Positions 1 to 7,908 of a stretch of 64,000 nucleotides of DNA are shown piece after piece. A program made the translations under genes and the position numbers. The notes below the pieces were generated by a model that was given only the letters and a program-made list of their open reading frames with translations, did not search any database and was not told the DNA's origin. Position 1 is the first letter of the stretch; the number at the start of each line of letters is the position of its first letter. The stretch lies in NCBI RefSeq assembly GCF_000382285.1, contig NZ_KB907934.1, positions 1 to 64,000 of the forward strand, given 5' to 3'. This DNA is from Solimonas variicoloris DSM 15731. Its GTDB lineage: Bacteria > Pseudomonadota > Gammaproteobacteria > Nevskiales > Nevskiaceae.

Positions 1-279
1 GCGCATGAGCGCCACATCGTCGGCTCGGGCCGCAAGGCCGTCGAGCATCCGGCCTTCACGGCCGTCAACATCGTGCTCGGCAATCTCAAGACCGCGATCA
101 CCGGCACCTATCACGCCTTCGATTTCGCCAAATATGGCCATCGCTATCTGGCCGAAGTCGCCTATCGCTTCAACCGTCGGTTCGATCTGTCCAGCATCCT
201 CAGGCGCCTGATCCGCGCCGCCGCGCGGACCGCACCATGGCCTGATCCCAAGCTCAGGTTGGCTGCGATTCGCACCTAA
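1..279 (+). pseudogene. IS1595-type (ISXO2-like) transposase, C-terminal part cut by the window edge
   Basis: The open frame enters from the left edge and ends at a TAA at 277-279, giving 92 residues. The segment with VNIVLGNLKTAITGTYH and, further on, YLAEVAYRFNRRFDL is the typical C-terminal end of ISXO2-like DDE transposases, where a conserved NLK..I.G.yH...KY..RYLaEf.yRFNRR pattern closes the catalytic domain. The N-terminal part lies outside the window, so I cannot say whether the whole gene is intact. The basic and proline-rich tail is short. It marks the end of an insertion sequence; I did not find a clear terminal inverted repeat downstream. Confidence 0.8.
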
Positions 280-409
280 TCAGGTAGCGATTTGAATTGT
301 CCCCGCGCGTTCACGCACATGCAATCGGCAGTTTTCTCTATGTGGCTCTGCAAAAGCCGTCTGCCGCGCTTTGCTAAAGTGCGCGCTCCATCCGTCTGAC
401 GTCGCATTC

Positions 410-1213
410 ATGACCGCCCATCGGTGTCTTTTTCCGGCTCTGTTCGTCCTGACGGCGGCGCTGGGCGCCTGCAGCTCGCAGAACGACACGATCAGCACGC
501 CGGTCGTGCGGCCGCCCAGCGTGGCCCCGGCCGGCATCTACGAAGGCACCTGGACCTCGACCGCGACCGGCGACAGCACGGCGGTGACCGCCTTCCTCGA
601 CAGCGACGAAACGATGATGGTGTTCGACGCCGACGGCGCGCTGATCGCCTCCGGCGTGTACGCGACGATCGAGGACGCGCGCAGCATCAGCTGGACGGCG
701 CGCGTGTTCGAGCCGGTCACGAGTACCGACGCGACCACCGGCGAGACCACGACCAGCACCGCGATCACGACGCTGACCGCCGGCGGCAGCTATGCCGAGC
801 AGGCCAGTCTGCTGCTGACCTTCACGCGTTCGGGCGGCGAGACCGGCACGCTGGCGCTGAACTACGACGAAGCGGCCTACGAATCGCGCTCCGACGTGTC
901 GCTGATCCAGGGGCGCTGGGGCATGAAGGATGCCTACGGCGCGGCGACGATCAGCCTGAACGTCGACGCCGGCGGTGGCTTTTCCGGGTCCGACGAGAAC
1001 AACTGCAGCTACAGCGGCCGATTTTCGATCATTACCCAGCAGTACAACCTCTACGGCGTGACGCTGACCAGCTCCTGCCCGGGCGACACCAGCTCGTCGA
1101 CGACCTCCGGCCTGGCGACGCTGAAGGCGGCGACGACGACCAGCGCCAAAACGCTGATCTCGGTGTCCACCGCGCAGAAGGCCGCGGTGCTGCTCAAGCT
1201 CAAGCCGCTCTGA
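410..1213 (+). CDS. Hypothetical lipoprotein, Thr/Ser-rich
   Basis: This 267-residue protein begins MTAHRCLFPALFVLTAALG and has a lipobox (LGAC) at about residues 18-21, so it should be lipidated and anchored in the envelope. A TTG start at 371 would add 13 residues ahead of the signal peptide; the ATG at 410 gives a normal signal and is preferred. The mature part is rich in Thr, Ser and Gly, with a GIYEGTW motif after the signal that is often the first strand of a small beta-barrel or lipocalin-like fold. Two cysteines (NNCSYSG and SSCPGD) may form a disulfide. I recognise no named family. It stands alone between an IS fragment and an amidohydrolase gene. Confidence 0.75.
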   Translation: MTAHRCLFPALFVLTAALGACSSQNDTISTPVVRPPSVAPAGIYEGTWTSTATGDSTAVTAFLDSDETMMVFDADGALIASGVYATIEDARSISWTARVFEPVTSTDATTGETTTSTAITTLTAGGSYAEQASLLLTFTRSGGETGTLALNYDEAAYESRSDVSLIQGRWGMKDAYGAATISLNVDAGGGFSGSDENNCSYSGRFSIITQQYNLYGVTLTSSCPGDTSSSTTSGLATLKAATTTSAKTLISVSTAQKAAVLLKLKPL

Positions 1214-1490
1214 GCGGCGCCGCACCGAGGGCCGCGCGTCGCGCGCGCTCCACGCCGGCCATGCGCGCCACGCGCCCGTAGCTCCGCTGGGCAGAGCAGA
1301 GGCTTTCCAGGCCGATGCTCGCGATTTTCGCGGCAATCCGAACAGAAGCGCGGCACGGCGGGCGCACATGCGGGCACTTCCGCTTGGCGCGCGAGGGCGT
1401 TCATCCGCAGTCGATATAAGGGGCGCGCAAATCGGATACTCTCAGCGCGTTCACATAACAATTAATTATCAAGCACCTGCGGGGGATTAA

Positions 1491-3206
1491 ATGCGCAAGG
1501 TCGACTCTGCTTTTCGTCCATGGCTGGTCTTGGCGCTTGCTCTGGCAGGGTGTAATGCGGTCACCCGGGAGGCGGGGCCGGACATCATCTTTCACGGTGG
1601 CCCCATCCTCACGATGGAAGGTGAGCAGCCGGCCTATGTCGAAGCCGTAGCTGTGAAGGACGGCAAGATCCTCTTCGCTGGCAGCGAACAGGAGGCCATG
1701 CGGCGGAAGGGCGCCAACACCGTCGTGAAGGACCTGGCCGGAAAGGCACTGCTGCCCGGCTTCATCGATCCGCACAGCCACTTCATCGACTCGCTCGCGT
1801 TGGCTGATCGCGTGAACGTCTCCGGCCCGCCGGTCGGCCCGGCCTCCAATCCGGACGAAATCGTTGCCGCACTGCAGGAGGGGGCGGCTGCCAAGCATTT
1901 GAAACCGGGCGAACTCCTGCTCGGTTGGGGTTATGACGAAAACTTGATGCCCGCGGGCCAGGTGCTTTCTCGTGCCATTCTCGACGAAGCCTTCCCGGAC
2001 AATCCGGTGGGCGTCATCCATGTCTCGATGCACGGCGCGGTCATCAACTCGAAGGCGATGGAGCTCTACGGCTATCAGGATGGAATGCCGACGCCGGCGG
2101 GCGGAATCATCCTGCGCCAGCCGGGTACGCAGAATCTGCAGGGGCTCGTCATGGAGGCCGGCTATCTGCCGATGCACGCCAAGCTGCCGTCTCCGAATGC
2201 GGCGCAGGAAATGGCGGCCGCCCGCTCGGGACAGCTTCTCTATGCGGCGGCGGGCGTCACCACGGCCCAGGAGGGCGCCAGCACGCTCCAGATGGTGCAG
2301 CAGCTGCAGCGGATCGCGTCGCAAGGCGGCTTGATCATCGATGTCGTCGCCTATCCCTTCATCACGGAGCTTGATGCGATCCTGAAGGCCAATCCGCCCT
2401 CGACATTCGGACAGTACCGCAAGGGATTGAAGCTGGGCGGCTGCAAGGTCACCGTGGACGGTTCGCCGCAAGGCAAGACGGCTTGGTTCACCACCCCCTA
2501 TCGCACCGGCGGCCCCGGCGGTGAAAAGGATTGGAAGGGCGAGCCCAGCATCCCGGTCGATGCCATCCGCGCCATGGTGAAGACCTGCTATGACAACAAT
2601 CTGCAAGTGCTGATGCACGGCAACGGCGACGCGGCGATCGACTTTCTGATCGCCACCCACAAGCAGATGGCCGGAGCCGATCTCGCCAAGGACCGGCGCA
2701 CGGTCTGCATTCACTGCCAGTTTATCCGGCCGGATCAGATCGCTGACTTCGCGAAGCTGAAAATCATCCCGGCGCTGTTCACCGATCACACTTTCTTTTT
2801 CGGCGATACGCACGTCGCCAATCGCGGGCCGGAGCAAGCGGCCTTCATCAGCCCGATGAAAGCCGCGATCGACGCAGGCCTGCGCCCCACCAACCACACC
2901 GATGCATTCGTCGTCCCCATCGATCAGATGATGACCGTGTGGACGGCGGTGAACCGGCAACTGCGTTCCGGCGGCGTGCTCGGGCCGGATCAGCGCATCA
3001 CGCCCTACCAGGCATTGCAAGCAATCACGAGCAACGCTGCCTACCAATATCGGGAAGAAGCGACCAAGGGGTCGATCGCGCCGGGCAAGCAGGCGGACCT
3101 CGTGATCCTTTCCGCCGATCCCACCAAGATTGCGCCCCAGGCCATCAAGGACATCAAGGTGATCGAGACGATAAAGGGCGGGAAAACCATTTACCCGCAG
3201 CCCTGA
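1491..3206 (+). CDS. YtcJ-like amidohydrolase (amidohydrolase family 3), predicted lipoprotein
   Basis: A 571-residue metal-dependent hydrolase of the YtcJ type. The N-terminus (MRKVDSAFRPWLVLALALAGCNAV) is a lipoprotein signal with lipobox LAGC, so the enzyme should sit in the periplasm or on a membrane. The family pattern is complete: the metal-binding HSH of DPHSHFIDS near residue 95, HGNGDAAID near 380, HCQF near 405, NHTDAF near 465, and the C-terminal KGSIAPGKQADLVIL typical of the urease-type composite domain. Relatives act on N-acyl or cyclic amide substrates; the substrate here cannot be read from sequence. It appears monocistronic, with 277 bp upstream. Confidence 0.9.
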   Translation: MRKVDSAFRPWLVLALALAGCNAVTREAGPDIIFHGGPILTMEGEQPAYVEAVAVKDGKILFAGSEQEAMRRKGANTVVKDLAGKALLPGFIDPHSHFIDSLALADRVNVSGPPVGPASNPDEIVAALQEGAAAKHLKPGELLLGWGYDENLMPAGQVLSRAILDEAFPDNPVGVIHVSMHGAVINSKAMELYGYQDGMPTPAGGIILRQPGTQNLQGLVMEAGYLPMHAKLPSPNAAQEMAAARSGQLLYAAAGVTTAQEGASTLQMVQQLQRIASQGGLIIDVVAYPFITELDAILKANPPSTFGQYRKGLKLGGCKVTVDGSPQGKTAWFTTPYRTGGPGGEKDWKGEPSIPVDAIRAMVKTCYDNNLQVLMHGNGDAAIDFLIATHKQMAGADLAKDRRTVCIHCQFIRPDQIADFAKLKIIPALFTDHTFFFGDTHVANRGPEQAAFISPMKAAIDAGLRPTNHTDAFVVPIDQMMTVWTAVNRQLRSGGVLGPDQRITPYQALQAITSNAAYQYREEATKGSIAPGKQADLVILSADPTKIAPQAIKDIKVIETIKGGKTIYPQP

Positions 3207-3540
3207 CGGTTCTGGCCAGGCTGGCACGGGATCGTCCCGGCGTGATCGTGGAGTTTCCGGGCGCGATGGGTTCGCCGAGCGGGTTTGCGATTTCACCCGC
3301 CGCCTAGCCACGGCCGAACCGGTGCTCACGCCGGAGAAAGTCGGGAAGCGCGCCGCGCTGCTGCGCGCTGAGTTGCACACGGATTGCCCGACGTGCGCCG
3401 GGCCGATACCCGCTTGCCGCACCGATTCGCGTGGACGATCGGGAATCCGCATCGGCGGCGCCCAAGCCATCCTGGCCCGAAGCGCCGCAGCGGGGGCGTG
3501 GCTGCAACCGCGTCCGCAGTGCTCTCTCGTTGTTCGGGAA
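3207..3540. other. Intergenic stretch, nothing recognised
   Basis: About 330 bp lie between the amidohydrolase stop and the tRNA-Arg gene. I see no protein-like frame with normal codon use, no RNA gene and no convincing terminator; open frames here are short and of random composition. Confidence 0.5.
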
Positions 3541-3617
3541 TGGCGCGCCCGGAGGGAATCGAACCCCCAACCCCGGACTTAGAAGGTCCGTGCTCTATCC
3601 AGTTGAGCTACGGGCGC
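3541..3617 (-). tRNA. tRNA-Arg (anticodon TCT)
   Basis: Read on the minus strand, the 77-nt gene starts GCGCCCGTAGCTCAACTGG and ends with an encoded CCA. The acceptor arms GCGCCCG/CGGGCGC pair perfectly, the discriminator is G, the T-arm has GGTTCGATTCC, and the anticodon loop CTTCTAA gives anticodon TCT (reads AGA/AGG). Confidence 0.95.
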
Positions 3618-3750
3618 GTCGGCGCGGAATTCTACGCGAGGTGTCGCGCCAGGTCTTCGGTCTGCAGAGGCGTAGCGCATGAGCATCTGCAGGATCCTGC
3701 AGCCGCCGCGACACGCCGAACACGGCGCTTCGGTCGGCGACGCGCGAGCT

Positions 3751-4800
3751 TCAAGGGCCTGTACTCGGCTTGGCGGTGGCGTTGAGCGCGCCGCTCTGCA
3801 GCTGCGAGCGGCGCAACTGTTCGGGCGTGGCGTTAAACCAACGCCGGCAGGATCGGTTCAGGGCACTCTGGTTCGCATAGCCCAGCAGGCCCGTCACCTG
3901 TGTCAGCAGCATTTCGGGTTGAGACAGGTGCGCTTCGGCAAGCCGACGCCGCTCTGCGTCGACGATGCCCGCAAGGGTCAATCCGCGTTCGGCGAGGCGT
4001 CGTTGCAGGGTTCTGGGATGGTGCCCAAGCGAACTGGCGACCGTGCCGATGCTGCAGTGCCCGGTAGGGAGCAGTCGCCGGACCACGTTCCGCACCTGGC
4101 CGTCGAGGGTGGTTCTCGTCCGACCGTGGTGGGCTTCGAGATATTCGGCGGCGATGGCGGCGGTCTCACGGTCTGCGCCGGCGACCCGCCGCTGCATCAA
4201 CGACACCTCTATGTCGACGGCGCACAGGTTCTGCTCGAACCACACTTCGCAGCCGAAAGCCGCTTCGTACGTCTGCAGACTGGCCAGCCGAGCGTGGGGG
4301 AAACATATCCTTGCTGCTCGGACGTTCTCGCCGGTCAGCATGCGCGCGATCCGGGTGCCGTTGCCCATCAGCATCTCGAGAAACTGGCGCGAACGGACGA
4401 TCGATGCATCGATGATCGAGATGCGCAGGCGCACCGCGCTGCGGGTGCCTCCCGCTTCGAGCGTGATCCGTACGCCGGGAGCTACGACATGCATGTAGTG
4501 GGCGACGGCCTGGAAGGCGTCATGCACCGTCGCGGCGTTGCGCACCAGGACGGCTACCGGGCCTAGCATCGCGATGCCTTGCAGCTTTGACAGTTGAATC
4601 CCGAAATCCGCGCAGTCAAGGTGCTGTGCGCAATGCTCCAGCAGGGCGATGCCCTTGTTGAAGGGGACGAACTGGTCGGCTTTGGCGGCCATGTTCACGG
4701 GCAGCTGGAATCGCCGCAGGAGATCATTCGGCTTGCCGCCCAGCGAGGTCACCAGAGCATCGAAGCCGGAAAAGACGCTGCAGCGCAGCAGGTAATCCAT
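3751..4800 (-). CDS. AraC-family transcriptional regulator (OruR/arabinose-binding-like sensor domain)
   Basis: A 349-residue regulator starting MDYLLRCSVFSGF; the open frame extends 46 codons further upstream but that part reads like leader, and the ATG at 4800 matches the family start. Residues 1 to about 220 form the N-terminal arabinose-binding-like domain of the OruR/ArgR group. The last ~95 residues are the double helix-turn-helix, with TVASSLGHHPRTLQRRLAE as first reader and LLGYANQSALNRSCRRWF as second; Leu-Asn replaces the usual Phe-Ser/Thr in the last helix. It is divergent from the DUF2306 gene at 4908, and a tandem 17-bp repeat lies between them, so it probably controls that gene and itself. 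Confidence 0.9.
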   Translation of the reverse strand: MDYLLRCSVFSGFDALVTSLGGKPNDLLRRFQLPVNMAAKADQFVPFNKGIALLEHCAQHLDCADFGIQLSKLQGIAMLGPVAVLVRNAATVHDAFQAVAHYMHVVAPGVRITLEAGGTRSAVRLRISIIDASIVRSRQFLEMLMGNGTRIARMLTGENVRAARICFPHARLASLQTYEAAFGCEVWFEQNLCAVDIEVSLMQRRVAGADRETAAIAAEYLEAHHGRTRTTLDGQVRNVVRRLLPTGHCSIGTVASSLGHHPRTLQRRLAERGLTLAGIVDAERRRLAEAHLSQPEMLLTQVTGLLGYANQSALNRSCRRWFNATPEQLRRSQLQSGALNATAKPSTGP

Positions 4801-4811
4801 GGACGGAAGCG

Positions 4812-4849
4812 GTGTCGCGAAATGATAAAGAAGTGTCACGGAAAGATAA
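4812..4849. promoter_or_regulatory. Tandem 17-bp direct repeat, candidate AraC-type operator
   Basis: GTGTCGCGAAATGATAA (4812-4828) and GTGTCACGGAAAGATAA (4833-4849) match at 14 of 17 positions, same orientation, 21 bp start to start, i.e. two helical turns. This is the usual geometry of an AraC-family site, and it sits between the regulator and its divergent neighbour. Site function is inferred. Confidence 0.6.
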
Positions 4850-4865
4850 TTGATGCGCAATGCCT

Positions 4866-4903
4866 GACCGTAGACTCCAGCCATCACCGACGGTCGGGAG
4901 TCT
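4866..4903 (+). promoter_or_regulatory. Nested inverted repeats covering the leader of the DUF2306 gene
   Basis: GACCGT (4866-4871) pairs with ACGGTC (4890-4895), and AGACTCC (4872-4878) with GGAGTCT (4897-4903). The second right arm holds the purine-rich stretch just before the ATG at 4908, so the two alternative pairings could open or hide the ribosome site. No further evidence. Confidence 0.3.
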
Positions 4904-4907
4904 CCGC

Positions 4908-6437
4908 ATGAAGGCAGCAGCACAGCAAGGGTTCTCATCTCGCACCGTGGCCGCTTGGCGTGCCGCGAATCTTCTCTGGGTCGTCGCGGGACTCATCCTG
5001 GTCGGCTACGGGCTGCTCGCCTTCAATGCCGGCACCAAGGTCTCGCCGCTCAATAACGACGGATCACAGTCGCTGGCCCGGGTCGAGCACATCATCGAGC
5101 AGGCCGATCGCGGCGTGGCGATGCAGGACAGCGAAGAGGCGCGAGCCGTCATCCCGTTCTGGATGAATCTGATCGCCCGCATCGAATCGAGCCAGTACGT
5201 TCACGGCAGCGACAGCCTCATGGAGGCCGAACGTCACTATTACGCGATGGCCGAAAAGAAGCGCCATGTTCTGAGCACGCACATGCTGTTGGGGGTGGTG
5301 CTGATGGCGACGGGCTTCCTGCAGTTCTGGCCTGCGTTCCGCCGTAAGCACAGGACCGCCCATCGCATCCTGGGCGTGGTCTATGGTCTGACTGCGGTCA
5401 CGTCGATGAGCATGAGCAGCTACTACCTTCTCCACACCGAGGTCGCGGATGTCTACAGCCAGTTCGCGTTCTTCTCGGGGCTCTGGGCGCTCGTGGTGCT
5501 GTCCCTGTTCAGCCTCTCCATGGCGACGTGGTCCCTGCTAAGGCGCGATATCGCAGCGCACCTGGGATGGCAGGCACTCGCGTTCGGATGCTTTCTGACG
5601 GCCCCGACCCAGCGCATTCTCTGGATCTCGCTTTCTCCGTTCTCCGGCGGTGCGACCTTCAACGAGGTCAACATTGCGGTCAACGTGTTGCTCCTGCCGT
5701 TGTCGTTTTTCATTGGCTATGTCCTGTTCGTCGCCAATCGGAATTCTTCTCCGGCGAAGCCGGCTGCGGCGACCCTGTCGGCCGCGCCCGCTTGGCAACG
5801 TTGGACGTTGATCGCCCTGGCGCTTGGCATGGGAGTGCTCTCGGCGAGCCTGCTTCTGACGAACGGCCTGTCCGGCTCGAGCATCACAAAGAGCGTCGCG
5901 ATGGCGTCCGCGGCACAGGCGCATGACGCGTCGGCGTTGGGGCCTCTGGGCCTGCTGGCGTTTGCCTGCCTCATCGCGACGATGATTGCCGGCATTCGTT
6001 TGCTCGCGTCCCCGAAGGGTGTCTCGGCCGGAACCAGGGCGACGATCGCTTCGGGCTTGCTGGCGTCAATGGCCCTGCTGGCGCTCGGCTATTCGATCGG
6101 CATGCCGTCCCACGCGCACTCCGTCGCAGGCTCCGCCTATACCTTCAATGGCTTGCTGATGCTCGTCGTGGTGGCATGGGGGGCTTACTACGTTCGAGCC
6201 AATGATCCCGGGAAAGCTCGCGAAATCTGCTGGTTCATCGTGCTGCTGAGCATGAGTCCGGCACTGACCTATGCCTTCATGTACTTCTTCGACGCCATCG
6301 ACCTCGTTCCGTCACCGTTCGACGAGAAAGGCCACGGCTACCAGCTCGCGGCTGCCCTCGGCCTCATTCTGCCCACGATCGCGGCGCATCTGCGGGCCGT
6401 GTACTCGCAGGAGACCCGTCGCTACGCGGTCAATTGA
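4908..6437 (+). CDS. DUF2306-type multi-pass membrane protein
   Basis: A 509-residue integral membrane protein. The start at ATG 4908 (MKAAAQQGFSS) follows the hairpin leader; an upstream in-frame ATG at 4860 is less likely. After a first helix (LLWVVAGLILVGYGLLAF) comes an outside loop, then about ten further helices. The block HMLLGVVLMATGFLQFW...KHRTAHRILGVVYGL is the DUF2306 signature (H-x-x-x-G pattern with paired histidines possibly binding a cofactor). The second half (from about residue 300) has no match I know. It is divergent from an AraC regulator gene with an operator-like repeat between them. Biochemical role unknown. Confidence 0.75.
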   Translation: MKAAAQQGFSSRTVAAWRAANLLWVVAGLILVGYGLLAFNAGTKVSPLNNDGSQSLARVEHIIEQADRGVAMQDSEEARAVIPFWMNLIARIESSQYVHGSDSLMEAERHYYAMAEKKRHVLSTHMLLGVVLMATGFLQFWPAFRRKHRTAHRILGVVYGLTAVTSMSMSSYYLLHTEVADVYSQFAFFSGLWALVVLSLFSLSMATWSLLRRDIAAHLGWQALAFGCFLTAPTQRILWISLSPFSGGATFNEVNIAVNVLLLPLSFFIGYVLFVANRNSSPAKPAAATLSAAPAWQRWTLIALALGMGVLSASLLLTNGLSGSSITKSVAMASAAQAHDASALGPLGLLAFACLIATMIAGIRLLASPKGVSAGTRATIASGLLASMALLALGYSIGMPSHAHSVAGSAYTFNGLLMLVVVAWGAYYVRANDPGKAREICWFIVLLSMSPALTYAFMYFFDAIDLVPSPFDEKGHGYQLAAALGLILPTIAAHLRAVYSQETRRYAVN

Positions 6438-6570
6438 AAGTGGGAGATCCGCGCCGCTTCGAGTCAATCAGCAATAGCGGCGACGCCGGCGCCGGGGGTT
6501 CTGCTTTTCACGTCGCGGCGCGCTAGTCCCGCCGGCTCCATTTTCTCTCGCCGCAGCGGCGGCATGCGCT

Positions 6571-7356
6571 TCAGAACTCGCCGTGACGGCCGCTGCCGTC
6601 GCGGAAGCGGCCGGCGCCAGCCCGCGTCTCGCCGCTGCCAAGCGTGCGCAGGCCGTGCGCGAACTCGTTGGCGATCGCCGCCGGCTCGTCGAGCCCCCAT
6701 TGCTCGTAGGCGCTGTGCCGATCGCCGCGCAGGCAAGTCTGCGGAAAGGCGCTGAGCTGCGCGGCGAGTTGTAGCGCCGCCGCTTCGGCCTGGCCGGCGG
6801 CGACCACGCGATTGGCGAGCCCGATCGCCAGCGCTTCCGGTGCGTCGACCGGGCGGCCGGTGAGGATCAGGTCCATGGCCCGCGACATGCCGATCAGGCG
6901 TGGCAGGCGCACGCTGCCGCCGTCGATCAGCGGCACGCCGAAGCGGCGGCAGAAGACGCCGAACACGGCGCTTTCGTCGGCGACGCGCAGATCGCACCAG
7001 CACGCGAGTTCGAGTCCGCCAGCGACGCAGTAGCCGGATACCGCAGCGATCACCGGCTTGCTCAGGCGCAGACGGGTCGGGCCCATCGGCCCGTCGCCAT
7101 CGGCGTCGAGCCGGTTCATGCGCGCCGCATCGCCGCTGGCGACGGCCTTCAGGTCGGCTCCCGCGCAGAAGTGCGCGCCTGCGCCGGCGAGCACGGCGAC
7201 GTCGAACGCGGCATCGGCGTCGAAGGCGCGGAACGCATCGGCGAGCGCCTGCGCGGTCGGGCGGTCGACGCAGTTGCGCACGGCGGGGCGATCGATGCGG
7301 ATCAGCAGCACCCGGCCGTGGACTTCGCGGGTGACGGTGGACGGGGATGCGGACAT
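6571..7356 (-). CDS. Crotonase-superfamily protein (enoyl-CoA hydratase/isomerase family)
   Basis: A 261-residue crotonase fold protein starting MSASPSTVTREVHG; the longer open frame upstream is basic and unlike coding sequence. The first oxyanion-hole segment HFCAGADLKAV and the second GYCVAGGLELA are present. Of the two acid residues of rat enoyl-CoA hydratase, the first (Glu144, in GGLE) is kept, but the position of Glu164 holds Cys (FGVFCRRFGVPL). A subgroup of proteobacterial homologues has this FCRR version, so hydration by the textbook mechanism is doubtful; isomerase, thioesterase or hydrolase chemistry is possible. It is the last gene of the leftward cluster led by TetR. Confidence 0.88.
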   Translation of the reverse strand: MSASPSTVTREVHGRVLLIRIDRPAVRNCVDRPTAQALADAFRAFDADAAFDVAVLAGAGAHFCAGADLKAVASGDAARMNRLDADGDGPMGPTRLRLSKPVIAAVSGYCVAGGLELACWCDLRVADESAVFGVFCRRFGVPLIDGGSVRLPRLIGMSRAMDLILTGRPVDAPEALAIGLANRVVAAGQAEAAALQLAAQLSAFPQTCLRGDRHSAYEQWGLDEPAAIANEFAHGLRTLGSGETRAGAGRFRDGSGRHGEF

Positions 7357-7411
7357 GGGCGCGGCGCCGGCGACGGAAGGTGCCGCAGTTTGCCGCCGCG
7401 CGCGGTCTTCG

Positions 7412-7903
7412 TCAGCGGGGCGCCGGCGCGTGCGGGCCGTCGGCCGCGGCGGCCGGCGCGCGCCGCCAGGTACGCGACTGGCCGAACGCACGCAGGCCAC
7501 GATAGGCGTGCAGTTCCAGCGTGTCGCCGTGCACGCGGATTTCGGCGTTGGCGGTGACGCCCTGGGTGAGCCCGTCGCGCAGGTCCATCACGGTGCCGCC
7601 GCTCCAGCTGCCGTCGGCGCCGCGCAGGTTCCAGAGAAAGCGCAGGCCGGTGAGCGGCCGGCCGCGCAGCTCGCCGCCGCAGCCGGCGCAGACCGGCGCC
7701 AGCGCTGCGCCGTGGCGATCGACGATGCGGACGACACGACCGGCGACGGTCTCGCCTTCGCGATACAGCTCGACGACGGTGGTCGTGCCGGCCTCCGGTT
7801 CCTCGGCAAGCCAGCGGCCGAGCACGGCGTCGTCCGGCATGCCGGCGAAGGCCCGGCCGGCGCCGAGCAGCAACAGGAGAACGGCCAGCGAGCGTCGTTT
7901 CAT
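7412..7903 (-). CDS. DUF2147 family exported protein
   Basis: A 163-residue protein starting MKRRSLAVLLLLLGAGRAFA, a clear Sec signal peptide. The mature part (GRWLAEEPEAGTTTVVELYREGETVAGRVV) and the later CGGELRGRPLTGLRFLWNL and WSGGTVMDLRDG are the DUF2147 pattern of small periplasmic proteins that usually read G.W.......a.V.i....g...G.i and G..il.g......W.gG.I.dP..g..Y. The CAGCGG cysteine pair may form a disulfide. It begins 6 bp downstream of the TonB-receptor gene stop, hence likely co-transcribed. Function of the family is unknown. Confidence 0.8.
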   Translation of the reverse strand: MKRRSLAVLLLLLGAGRAFAGMPDDAVLGRWLAEEPEAGTTTVVELYREGETVAGRVVRIVDRHGAALAPVCAGCGGELRGRPLTGLRFLWNLRGADGSWSGGTVMDLRDGLTQGVTANAEIRVHGDTLELHAYRGLRAFGQSRTWRRAPAAAADGPHAPAPR

Positions 7904-7908
7904 GACGC

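Noticed and set aside
1401-3470. Long open frame antisense to the amidohydrolase
   Set aside because: No domain, and it continues into the non-coding region toward tRNA-Arg.
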